A stretch of 7,517 nt of DNA, from the NCBI GenBank assembly GCA_951801155.1, contig CATOLK010000053.1, positions 1 through 7,517 on the forward strand. Direction: 5' to 3'. The position numbers were made by a program, and so were the translations under genes. Shown here piece after piece: positions 1 through 5,807 of this stretch; the stretch's first letter is position 1, and every line of letters starts with the position of its first letter. The stretch is from an uncultured Rickettsiales bacterium. GTDB lineage: Bacteria > Pseudomonadota > Alphaproteobacteria > Rickettsiales > UBA1997. The notes under the pieces are model-generated. The model was not told where the DNA came from. It saw nothing but the letters and a program-made list of their open reading frames with translations, and did not search any database.

Positions 1-6
1 TCTAGT

Positions 7-152
7 AATTCTTAATGTGGAATCCAGAAATAAATTACTTTAATATAAAAAAAGATATTGGTAATTTTCTATATCCTATAATATAAAAAATCTTTAAAAT
101 ATTTTTCTATGTTTAACTTTGTTTATATTCTCTGGATTCCACATTAAGAATT
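7..152. repeat. 22-bp perfect inverted repeat around a 102-bp AT-rich spacer
   Basis: Bases 7-28 (containing CTTAATGTGGAATCCAGA) are the exact reverse complement of 131-152 (starting TCTGGATTCCACATTAAG). The spacer 29-130 is almost pure A+T with no reading frame. The same arrangement recurs at 7340-7357 with 7463-7480. The right arm also takes part in the hairpin at 136-192, so the two pairings exclude each other. Confidence 0.85.
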
Positions 153-192
153 TCTAAATAAACAAGTTTATCAAGAAATTCTAATCTGGAAT
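136..192. repeat. Hairpin module (GGATTCC...GGAATGAC type)
   Basis: Three nested stems are visible: ATTCCA (136-141) with TGGAAT (187-192); AGAATTTCT (147-155) with AGAAATTCT (174-182), nine perfect pairs; and ATAAAC (158-163) with GTTTAT (166-171) around an AA loop. The same design occurs at 2753-2815 and partly at 7478-7512, with compensated differences in the loop. It is the core module of the repeat family and could fold in either DNA or RNA. Confidence 0.75.
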
Positions 193-420
193 GACGAAAT
201 AAAGAAAAATCAATAAAATAACAAATCTAGTGAAAAAAGAAAGATATAAAAAAATTATTAAATATATATAAAAAATAAAAATAGTTTTACGCAGGAGATC
301 TATTATAAAAATTTTCTTATTTTTAGTCATTATTTTAATAAAGAAAAACAAAATTCATTCACTATTATTTTTTCCTTCTTTTCTGTAATTTTTGTCATTT
401 TCCTGTTTTACCCACTCTTT

Positions 421-440
421 TCCTGTCATTTTAGACAGGA
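421..440. repeat. Short perfect hairpin inside a GTCATT...GGAATCC REP-like motif
   Basis: TCCTGTC (421-427) pairs with GACAGGA (434-440) around the loop ATTTTA, followed by ATCCCG. The layout GTCATT-hairpin-GGAATCC resembles the repetitive GTCATTCC...GGAATCC palindromes common in rickettsial genomes, as I remember them. It differs from the larger repeats elsewhere in the window. It could help end CYTH transcripts about 215 bases past that stop codon, but no T-run follows it on the minus strand. Confidence 0.5.
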
Positions 441-501
441 ATCCCGAAAAATAAAAGTTCTTTCAACATAAATAAATAATCAATACTAGAAATTTCTGAC
501 A

Positions 502-548
502 TCAGGATTTTTCAATAAGACAAACTTATAAAAAAATCTAGATTCTGA
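502..548. repeat. Degenerate copy of the repeat hairpin
   Basis: TCAG (502-505) pairs with CTGA (545-548), GATTTTT (506-512) with AAAAATC (532-538), and ATAAG (515-519) with CTTAT (525-529). The stretch AATAAGACAAACTTATAAAA resembles AGTAAGACAAACTTACAAGA at 7487-7506, so this is likely an older, decayed copy of the same module. Confidence 0.5.
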
Positions 549-654
549 AATAATAGGTTTTTAAAAAATATTAAAAATAAATAAAAATATATTAGAAAGT
601 AAAATTAAATTTATTAAACTGATATTTATAAACCGTTAAATTACAATACACTAT

Positions 655-1242
655 TTAATTCAATATAAAAATATTCTTCATATTAAATACTAAACTATTC
701 GGATATTCAAAATTTTCAGGCAAATTATATTGTATTTTATAAAAATCACCAATATATCCACCACCATAATGTTTAGAAAAATCAAATCCAAGCAAATTAC
801 TGTATTCTTTCACAATTTCTTCATTTTTTCCTTCAATTTCAATATATGGATTCAAAAAAGGAAAATAATCAATGGTAACAAAAATTGTATTATCTTCATT
901 TATCCACTCTTCTCTATAATTTTCTATATAATTTCTTTCAAGCATTCCACATTCTTCTAAAAATAAACAAGCAGTTTTAAAGTCATTAACAGTTAATTCA
1001 TATTCTAAAATATTATTTATATTTTTTTCATCCTCTTTTAAAACTTCTTTTATTGTCATTGTAATTTTATTACCTTCATCTCTAACTCTAGCCCATCTCC
1101 TTCTAATATCATTTTTAAATTCATATGTTTTTCTTTTCATTAAAGTTTTTTCTTTTTTACAAATTAAGTTTATTTTTTTGAATATTTTATGAATTTTTTC
1201 TACATTAATATTATTATAAGATATTTCAAATTCCTTTATCAT
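655..1242 (-). CDS. CYTH-domain protein (class IV adenylate cyclase / triphosphate-tunnel family)
   Basis: The protein has 195 residues, a usual size for a single CYTH domain. This family forms a beta-tunnel that binds triphosphates with divalent metal; members include CyaB-type adenylate cyclases and thiamine- or tripolyphosphatases. Motifs appear in family order: E4-x-E6 near the N terminus, R52-x-R54, alternating K59-x-T61-x-T63-x-K65, E80-x-E82, R103/R110, D125, and E135-x-E137 before a C-terminal helix. The lysine of the usual N-terminal ExExK signature is serine here (S8), so activity is uncertain. I chose Met1 because the next Met (35) would delete the ExE strand. There is no Shine-Dalgarno before it. 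The gene starts 59 bases after the rpsI stop, beyond a terminator, and a weak promoter (TTGGAG, 17 bases, TATATC) may overlap that hairpin. I cannot name the substrate. A probable soluble enzyme. Confidence 0.75.
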   Translation of the reverse strand: MIKEFEISYNNINVEKIHKIFKKINLICKKEKTLMKRKTYEFKNDIRRRWARVRDEGNKITMTIKEVLKEDEKNINNILEYELTVNDFKTACLFLEECGMLERNYIENYREEWINEDNTIFVTIDYFPFLNPYIEIEGKNEEIVKEYSNLLGFDFSKHYGGGYIGDFYKIQYNLPENFEYPNSLVFNMKNIFILN

Positions 1243-1264
1243 ATTTAAAAGATATATTTTATAT

Positions 1265-1291
1265 AAAAAATCTCTCCAAAAATTGGAGAGA
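1265..1291 (-). terminator. Rho-independent terminator after rpsI
   Basis: Bases 1271-1279 and 1283-1291 form a perfect 9-bp stem (TCTCTCCAA / TTGGAGAGA) with a 3-base loop. On the minus strand it is followed directly by six T residues (1265-1270). It lies 10 bases past the rpsI stop and is the most convincing terminator in the window. It should end the rplM-rpsI transcript before the CYTH gene. Confidence 0.9.
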
Positions 1292-1301
1292 CAAATAAAA
1301 T

Positions 1302-1904
1302 TTAACGTTTGCTGAAAACTTGACCTTTTCTTGCCTTTTTCAAACCTGGTTTCTTTCTTTCAACAATTCTTGAATCTCTTGTTAAAAGACCAGCAGTCTT
1401 TAATTCTTTTCTATAAGCTTCTGCATTTAAAATATTTAAAGCTTTAGCTATACCTTGTTTAATAGCTCCAGCTTGTCCTGAAAGTCCACCACCTAATACA
1501 GAACAAATAACATCGTATTTATCTTGAGTATTAGTAGTAACAAAAGGAACATTTACAATAACTTCCAATATTGATCTTTTTAAATATTCTTTTGGTTCTT
1601 TATTATTAATTGTTATTTTTCCGCTTCCTTTTTTTAACCAAACTTTTGCTATTGCATTTTTTCTCTTTCCAGTTGCATAAACTCTATCTAAATTATCTGT
1701 TTTTGGTTTACTAACTTTAGTTTTAGTAATTTTTACTTTTTTATCAGAAATTTCTTCTACCTTAATATTCTCAGTTTTAGTAGTTTTTTCAACCTTAGAA
1801 GTCTTTGCGGTTTTTTCACTTTTTGGACTTATTTTCTTTATTGCTGCTTTTTTAGCAGTAATAGTTTTTTTTATTATTGGTTTTTTAGTAACTTTTTCTG
1901 TCAT
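1302..1904 (-). CDS. rpsI: Small ribosomal subunit protein uS9 with lysine-rich N-terminal extension
   Basis: This 200-residue protein is S9, a 30S subunit protein whose C-terminal tail reaches the P-site tRNA. The core starts near residue 75 with VYATGKRKNAIAKVW. It contains GGGLSGQAGAIKQGIAKAL (138-156) and LLTRDSRIVERKKPG (173-187), and ends in the basic tail KKARKGQVFSKR. Residues 1-73 are an extension made almost entirely of Lys, Thr, Ser, Ile, Val, Glu and Ala. Alphaproteobacterial S9 proteins normally have an N-terminal extension, but as I recall a shorter one of roughly 20-50 residues. The start is secure: Met1 is the only Met in the protein and AGGAG sits six bases upstream. It lies 9 bases after rplM, in the conserved rplM-rpsI operon, and a terminator follows. 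Confidence 0.96.
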   Translation of the reverse strand: MTEKVTKKPIIKKTITAKKAAIKKISPKSEKTAKTSKVEKTTKTENIKVEEISDKKVKITKTKVSKPKTDNLDRVYATGKRKNAIAKVWLKKGSGKITINNKEPKEYLKRSILEVIVNVPFVTTNTQDKYDVICSVLGGGLSGQAGAIKQGIAKALNILNAEAYRKELKTAGLLTRDSRIVERKKPGLKKARKGQVFSKR

Positions 1905-1910
1905 AACAAT

Positions 1911-1915
1911 CTCCT
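1911..1915 (-). promoter_or_regulatory. Shine-Dalgarno site of rpsI, overlapping the rplM stop codon
   Basis: The minus strand reads TAGGAG-ATTGTT-ATG. AGGAG is six bases before the rpsI ATG, and its first two bases are also the last two of the rplM TAG stop. This fits translational coupling of the two ribosomal genes. It is the only strong Shine-Dalgarno I see before any gene here. Confidence 0.8.
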
Positions 1916-2387
1916 AGTTTCTTTTAGAATTTTTAGAACTCATAGCCTTTATATCAAGTACTTCTGGCTGTTGTGCTGAATGTGGATGATTATCTCCAGC
2001 ATATACAAACAATTTCTTCAAAATACTCCTTCCCAATGGACTTCGTGTAATCATCCTTCTTACAGAGTTTTCAATCAACCTTACTGGATTATCTTCTCTT
2101 AATTGATTTTTAGTTCTAAACTTTATACCACCAGGATAACCTGTATGCCAATAAAATCTTTCCAGCCCTTTATTTCCAGTCAATGCAACTTTTTCTGCAT
2201 TTATAACTATAATATAATCACCACAATCCATATTTGGTGTAAAAATTGCTTTATGCTTTCCTCTTAAATAATCAGCAATTATAACTGACATCCTTCCCAA
2301 AATTAAATCATTTGCATCAACAACATACCATTTTCTTGTAATATCTTTTGGAGTTGCTGAAAAAGTTTTCATTATATTTTTTGCCAT
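1914..2387 (-). CDS. rplM: Large ribosomal subunit protein uL13
   Basis: This 157-residue protein is L13, an early-assembly protein of the 50S subunit. Family landmarks in order: MKTFSATPKDITRKWYVVDA (6-25), LRGKHKAIFTPNMDCGDYII (41-60), VINAEKVALTGNK (61-73), YWHTGYPGGIK (79-89), the basic segment RRMITRSPLGRSILKKL (100-116), and HPHSAQQPEVLDIK (134-147). The KTFSATP opening and PEVLDIKAM tail are of alphaproteobacterial type. The start could be Met1 or Met6; Met6 matches the usual family start, and neither has a clear Shine-Dalgarno (only AAAGAAAAAAG before Met1). It is first in the rplM-rpsI operon, behind a near-consensus promoter and a leader of about 95 bases. Confidence 0.96.
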   Translation of the reverse strand: MAKNIMKTFSATPKDITRKWYVVDANDLILGRMSVIIADYLRGKHKAIFTPNMDCGDYIIVINAEKVALTGNKGLERFYWHTGYPGGIKFRTKNQLREDNPVRLIENSVRRMITRSPLGRSILKKLFVYAGDNHPHSAQQPEVLDIKAMSSKNSKRN

Positions 2388-2488
2388 AATAAACTTTTTT
2401 CTTTTAATAAAATCTATAAAATATCTTTTTTTGTTGTATTAAAGTGGGAATAAATACATACAAAAACACTTTCTCTAAGTTTGTTATA

Positions 2489-2517
2489 ATTATAAAACAT
2501 TTGTTTTAATAAGTCAA
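2489..2517 (-). promoter_or_regulatory. Sigma-70 promoter of rplM-rpsI
   Basis: Read on the minus strand, TTGACT (2512-2517) is followed by a 17-base spacer and a perfect TATAAT (2489-2494). Transcription should start near 2482, leaving about 95 bases of leader before rplM. In that leader AAAGTG (complement of 2467-2472) could pair with CACTTT (complement of 2441-2446) across a 20-base loop. This stem is only suggestive. Confidence 0.85.
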
Positions 2518-2584
2518 ATAAAAAATAAATTAAGAAATAATAAATGCTAAATAGTATTTATTCGGTTTTTAAAAACTATTTACT

Positions 2585-2650
2585 TTCATGATTATTTGCT
2601 CTTTTAATTTTCTTTATCTGTATTGTTTCAGATTATATCTTCTAAATAAT
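2585..2650. repeat. Degenerate fragment of the repeat element's left arm
   Basis: From CATGATTATTTGCTCTTTTA through TTGTTTCAGATTATATCTTC this follows the left-arm sequence at 7201-7260 (ATGATTATTTATTCTTTAAT then TCATTTCAGATTAGAATTTC) with scattered differences. It stands just upstream of the complete element at 2653, suggesting two insertions or a partial duplication at the same place. Confidence 0.5.
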
Positions 2651-2652
2651 AA

Positions 2653-2925
2653 CTCCCCTGTATAAAACTGTATTTAAATATCAATAATATTTGAATATTT
2701 TTAAATTTATTTATTTTTATGATTGTTTATTTTTTAATTTCCTTCTATTTATGTCATTCCACATTAAGAATTTCTAAATACACAAGCTTATTAAGAAAAT
2801 CTAACCTGGAATGACGCAAATAAAGAAAAATCAAAGAAATAACAAATCTAATAAAAAAAGAAAGATATAAAAAAATAAAATTATTAAACATATGTAGAAA
2901 ATAAGAATAATTTTATGCAGAAGGT
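2653..2925. mobile_element. Complete MITE-like palindromic element, about 273 bp
   Basis: The left end CTCCCCTGTATAAAACT and the right end TTTTATGCAGAAGGTC are imperfect inverted copies of one another. They match the other copies' ends (7136-7150 and 285-300). The left arm (2653-2752) aligns with 7139-7238, including the shared stretch AAATATCAATAATATTT. The centre is the hairpin at 2753-2815. The right arm (2816-2925) aligns with about 196-300. No open frame is present, so it would be non-autonomous if mobile. I cannot define a target-site duplication with confidence. It lies between the uvrA-like gene and the rplM promoter and may serve as a transcriptional buffer. Confidence 0.65.
2753..2815. 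repeat. Central hairpin of the MITE-like element
   Basis: GTCATTCCA (2753-2761) pairs perfectly with TGGAATGAC (2807-2815). Inside it AGAATTTCT (2767-2775) pairs with AGAAAATCT (2794-2802) at eight of nine positions. In minus-strand RNA leaving the uvrA-like gene it would fold as a long stem about 150 bases past the stop codon. There is no T-run, so it is not a classic terminator but could stabilise the 3' end. Confidence 0.75.
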
Positions 2926-2968
2926 CAATTATTTGAATATTATCGTACAAAAATCATATAAATCTATA

Positions 2969-5473
2969 TTATAAATATCTTCCAGTTATACTTCTTTTAT
3001 TTTTTATAACATCTTCAACGGTTCCAACTGCAACAATTTCACCACCAGCTTCACCACCACCCACTCCCATATCCACCACATAATCACAATTTTTTATCAC
3101 ATCCAAATCATGTTCTATCACCACTACTGTAGCACCATTATCAATCAATTTTTGAAAAATTTCTATCAAATCCCTAATATTCAATGGATGCAATCCTATT
3201 GTTGGTTCATCAAACACAAATAAACTATTTTTCTGATTTCTTCCCATTTCAGAAGATAATTTTAATCTTTGAGCTTCTCCACCCGATAAAGCTGGAGTTG
3301 ATTCATTTAAAGTTAAATATCCTAAACCCAGATTTACCAAAATTTGCAATTTTTCCTGAATTTTTTTCAATTCTTCTGTTTCTTTTATTTCCTCTAAAAT
3401 TTGATCTATTGTTAAACTTAAAAATTGAGGTAAACTAATACCATTTTTAAAATTTTTTGAATTTTTTAAAAAAAATTTAACATTTTCAACTTCTTTAGAA
3501 TATCTAGAACCATTGCAATCAGGGCAAATAATTTCAACATCAGGTAAAAATTGCAAATCCATAGAAATTTGCCCAGTACCATCACAGCTTTTGCATTTAA
3601 ATTTTCCAGTATTATAAGAAAAATCACTAGAAGTATATTTTTTTGCCCTAGCCTCCTCTGTTTTTGAATAAATTTCTCTTAAATCATCTAAAATACCACT
3701 ATAAGTACCTACGGTTGACCTTACATTTATTCCAATTGGTGTTGCATCAATTAAATTTACTCTTTTTATATTATCCGCTACAATTGACTTCACATGTTTT
3801 GGTAATGGAGTTTTTGCAATTTTTGCTTGTAAAGCTGGAATTAAACTTTCCAATATTAAAGTAGTTTTTCCAGAGCCAGAAACACCAGTAACTGCAATAA
3901 ACCTACCCTGTGGAATATCCAAATCTAATGGCTTTACTGTATGAATTTTATCTATTGAAATATGAATCTTTCCATAATTAAACATATTTTTTTTATTAAC
4001 TCTTTCGCGAATTATAATTTTTTCTTCTCCTGTTATAAAACCACTAATTTGAGAATTTTTATTATTTTTAATTTTTTCAATAGTTCCTTCTGCTATAATA
4101 CGGCCGCCGCCCTGCCCTGCACTTTCTCCCATCTCAATTAAATAATCTGCCTCTTTTAAAATTTGTACATCGTGATCTACTAAAACTACCGAATTTCCAC
4201 GATTTACCAAATCTCTTACTACACCTAAAAGCCCATTAATATTAGATGGATGTAATCCTATAGTAGGTTCATCAAGAACATATAAAACACCAGTTGTACA
4301 ATTTCTGACAGTCCTTGCCAACTGAACTCTTTGCCTTTCTCCAGTTGATAATGTAGAACTAGCCCTATCCAAAGTTAAATATCCGAGCCCCAAGTCCATT
4401 AATCTTTTTGAATTATCTAAAAATTGCTCTATTATTATATTTGCCATAGATTTCATAGTATTAGGTAGACTATTTGGAATATTTTTAACCCAAGAAATAA
4501 GATTTTCTAAATCCATAGCTGTAACTTCTGCTAGATTTTTACCACAAAGCAAACTAGATAATACTTTTTTATTTAGCCTCGTACCATTACAATCGGGACA
4601 CTTTTGAACACTTAAATATTTATTAATTCTTTCAAGTCCTTTTTCCGTAGTAGCACCTTTTAAAGCCTCTTCTACAGCTCTACGAGCATTTCTATAAGTA
4701 CAATTTAAATCAAAAAGTTTTCCATTATTAGAAGGAATTAAAATTTTCTTTTTTACCTCTTCTCCATGAAAAATAATTTCTTTTTCTTCTTTAGTTAATT
4801 GAGAAAAAGGAATATTTGCCCTAACACCTAATTCCACAGCAACTTTATACATCCAAGAAATACCAAACATTCTCCAAGGTGCAACCGCTCCTTGTTCTAA
4901 TGTCAATGAATCATCTGGTACAAAAGTATCTTCATTTATATCTCTAATTGTACCAGTACCACCACAACGAAAACAAGCACCATCACTATTAAAAGCAAAC
5001 GATTCTGCCCCCGGCCCCATAAAACTTTCACCACAAATTGGACATTTTAAAGGTTTATCCAAGGCAATATTTATAGATGGCTCTAATAAATGACCATTTG
5101 GACAACAATGATTACCTAACCTTGAAAACATTAGTCTTAAACTATTTAATAATTCTGTAGATGTACCAAAAGTACTCCTAATATTCGGTACTGCTGGCCT
5201 TTGATGTAAAGCTACAGCCGCTGGAATATTTTCAATACTTTCGATATTTGAACGAGAAACCTGTGTAATTCGCCTACGAGTATAAGTTGATAAAGATTCC
5301 AAATATCTTCTTGAGCCTTCACTATATAAAATGCCTAAGGCCAAGGATGATTTGCCAGAACCAGAAACACCGGAAATTGCAACAAATTTATTTAAAGGTA
5401 TTGAAACATTGATATTTTTTAAATTGTGAACTTTGGCTCCTTTGATTTCTATGGTTGTTGGCTTTTTGGTCAT
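2969..5473 (-). CDS. UvrA paralog lacking the UvrB-binding domain (UvrA2 / class II type)
   Basis: This 834-residue double-ABC ATPase is shorter than canonical UvrA (about 940). ABC I: Walker A GVSGSGKS (35-42), zinc finger C144-C147/C167-C170, signature LSTGERQR (375-382), Walker B VLYVLDEP (396-403), H434. ABC II: GVSGSGKT (530-537), zinc finger C627-C630/C650-C653, LSGGEAQR (729-736), LFVFDEP (751-757), H788. Both fingers have C-x2-C-x19-C-x2-C spacing. Between RLGNHCCPNGH (118-127) and C144 only about 16 residues remain where canonical UvrA carries the roughly 115-residue UvrB-binding domain. Such paralogs (Deinococcus UvrA2, Streptomyces DrrC) bind DNA and are linked to damage or intercalator tolerance, not standard UvrB loading; the role here is inferred. 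The start fits the family opening IEIKGAKVHNLKNI. There is no Shine-Dalgarno, and a 41-bp palindrome ends 4 bases before the ATG. Monocistronic. Confidence 0.92.
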   Translation of the reverse strand: MTKKPTTIEIKGAKVHNLKNINVSIPLNKFVAISGVSGSGKSSLALGILYSEGSRRYLESLSTYTRRRITQVSRSNIESIENIPAAVALHQRPAVPNIRSTFGTSTELLNSLRLMFSRLGNHCCPNGHLLEPSINIALDKPLKCPICGESFMGPGAESFAFNSDGACFRCGGTGTIRDINEDTFVPDDSLTLEQGAVAPWRMFGISWMYKVAVELGVRANIPFSQLTKEEKEIIFHGEEVKKKILIPSNNGKLFDLNCTYRNARRAVEEALKGATTEKGLERINKYLSVQKCPDCNGTRLNKKVLSSLLCGKNLAEVTAMDLENLISWVKNIPNSLPNTMKSMANIIIEQFLDNSKRLMDLGLGYLTLDRASSTLSTGERQRVQLARTVRNCTTGVLYVLDEPTIGLHPSNINGLLGVVRDLVNRGNSVVLVDHDVQILKEADYLIEMGESAGQGGGRIIAEGTIEKIKNNKNSQISGFITGEEKIIIRERVNKKNMFNYGKIHISIDKIHTVKPLDLDIPQGRFIAVTGVSGSGKTTLILESLIPALQAKIAKTPLPKHVKSIVADNIKRVNLIDATPIGINVRSTVGTYSGILDDLREIYSKTEEARAKKYTSSDFSYNTGKFKCKSCDGTGQISMDLQFLPDVEIICPDCNGSRYSKEVENVKFFLKNSKNFKNGISLPQFLSLTIDQILEEIKETEELKKIQEKLQILVNLGLGYLTLNESTPALSGGEAQRLKLSSEMGRNQKNSLFVFDEPTIGLHPLNIRDLIEIFQKLIDNGATVVVIEHDLDVIKNCDYVVDMGVGGGEAGGEIVAVGTVEDVIKNKRSITGRYL

Positions 5474-5477
5474 AGGT

Positions 5478-5518
5478 AAAAACTTTAATTAAATACAATT
5501 AGTTTAATTAAAGTTTTT
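5478..5518 (-). promoter_or_regulatory. Perfect 16-bp inverted repeat next to the uvrA-like start codon
   Basis: AAAAACTTTAATTAAA (5478-5493) and its exact reverse complement (5503-5518) flank a 9-base centre. On the minus strand the palindrome ends 4 bases before the ATG, so it covers the whole ribosome-binding region. It could be an operator or, in the transcript, an all A-U hairpin that hides the start. No Shine-Dalgarno is found in or after it. Confidence 0.6.
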
Positions 5519-5593
5519 TGTTTTTATTTTGCAATAGGTTTTGGATAATTGCTTTAACATCATAAATTAACAAATTTATAAATATTAATTTAC

Positions 5594-5614
5594 TAACATT
5601 ATTTAATAATGTTA
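5594..5614. promoter_or_regulatory. Perfect 21-bp palindrome, possible operator
   Basis: TAACATTATT (5594-5603) and AATAATGTTA (5605-5614) are exact reverse complements around one base. It falls almost exactly between the candidate -35 and -10 of the uvrA-like gene, a position typical of repressor or activator sites. In such AT-rich DNA palindromes arise more easily by chance, so the regulatory role is inference. Confidence 0.4.
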
Positions 5615-5752
5615 TCAAACAGTAAAAACACAAAGCAAAAAATTATTTAAATAAAAACAATAAAAAAATAAAATATATTAGCAAGTATAAAAGTAAAAAT
5701 GAGGAAAGTTTTTCCCAAATGATATGAACCAGTACAATAAATAATAAAAATC

Positions 5753-5781
5753 TTGACATAACAATAATTATTAGCTATTAT
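5753..5781 (+). promoter_or_regulatory. Sigma-70 promoter of the mscS-like gene
   Basis: A perfect TTGACA (5753-5758) is followed by a 17-base spacer and TATTAT (5776-5781), five of six matches to the -10 consensus. Transcription should begin near 5788, giving a short leader of about 20 bases before the ATG at 5808. The DNA upstream of the -35 is A-rich, as in an UP element. Confidence 0.85.
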
Positions 5782-5807
5782 TTATTTTAATAAATGATTT
5801 TTTCAAA

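Larger units (their letters stand above)
1..300. repeat. Right part of a composite palindromic repeat element, cut by the window edge
   Basis: No gene is visible here. Bases 1-187 correspond to 7331-7517 in the same orientation, and the first 47 bases are identical. Bases 188-300 correspond to the right arm of the complete element at 2653-2925: both run GGAATGACG, an A-rich tract with AAAGAAAAATCAA and AAAGAAAGATATAAAAAAA, then an end TTTTACGCAGGAGATC (285-300; TTTTATGCAGAAGGTC in the other copy). The reverse complement of this end matches the left end GACCTCCTGCATAAA at 7136-7150. I read it as one half of a non-coding, MITE-like element of unknown mobility. No transposase is encoded in the window. 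Confidence 0.75.
301..654. other. Non-coding AT-rich stretch with decayed repeat remnants
   Basis: No credible coding frame lies between the repeat end and the stop codon of the CYTH gene. What can be seen is a 7-bp hairpin at 421-440 and a decayed copy of the repeat hairpin at about 502-548. The motif GTCATTTT also occurs twice (394-401 and 425-432). I found no clear terminator for the CYTH gene, which is transcribed towards this region. Confidence 0.6.
5474..5807. other. Divergent intergenic region between the uvrA-like gene and mscS
   Basis: This 334-bp stretch has no coding frame I would defend. It holds a 41-bp palindrome at the uvrA-like start, a 21-bp palindrome near the middle, and the mscS promoter. 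The promoter of the uvrA-like gene is not obvious. The best candidate on the minus strand is TTGATA (5613-5618), 17 bases, TAGTAA (5590-5595), whose -10 is poor. The repeat family that fills the other long gaps is absent here. Confidence 0.55.

Noticed and set aside
1..300. CRISPR array from the repeated motifs at the window ends
   Set aside because: The units are imperfect, alternate in orientation and lack regularly sized unique spacers; no cas gene is present.
730..960. Open frame on the plus strand opposite the CYTH gene
   Set aside because: It is fully antisense to a gene with clear family motifs, has a low-complexity Ile/Phe-rich translation and no promoter or ribosome-binding site.
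1302..2387. Fusobacterial or Firmicute origin, suggested by the extreme AT content and the UvrA2 and CYTH genes
   Set aside because: The L13 opening KTFSATP, its PEVLDIKAM tail and the S9 ending FSKR look alphaproteobacterial to me; composition alone is a poor guide.
3184..3864. Two plus-strand open frames (3184-3438, 3664-3864) inside the uvrA-like gene
   Set aside because: They are Leu/Phe-rich shadows of conserved UvrA ATPase sequence on the other strand.
2969..5473. Canonical UvrA of the UvrABC excision system
   Set aside because: Motifs are intact, but the UvrB-binding domain is missing and the length is 834, so the paralog class fits better.
5701..5716. Small hairpin GGAAA/TTTCC upstream of the mscS promoter as a terminator
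   Set aside because: Only five base pairs with a three-base loop and no T-run after it; no gene ends there.
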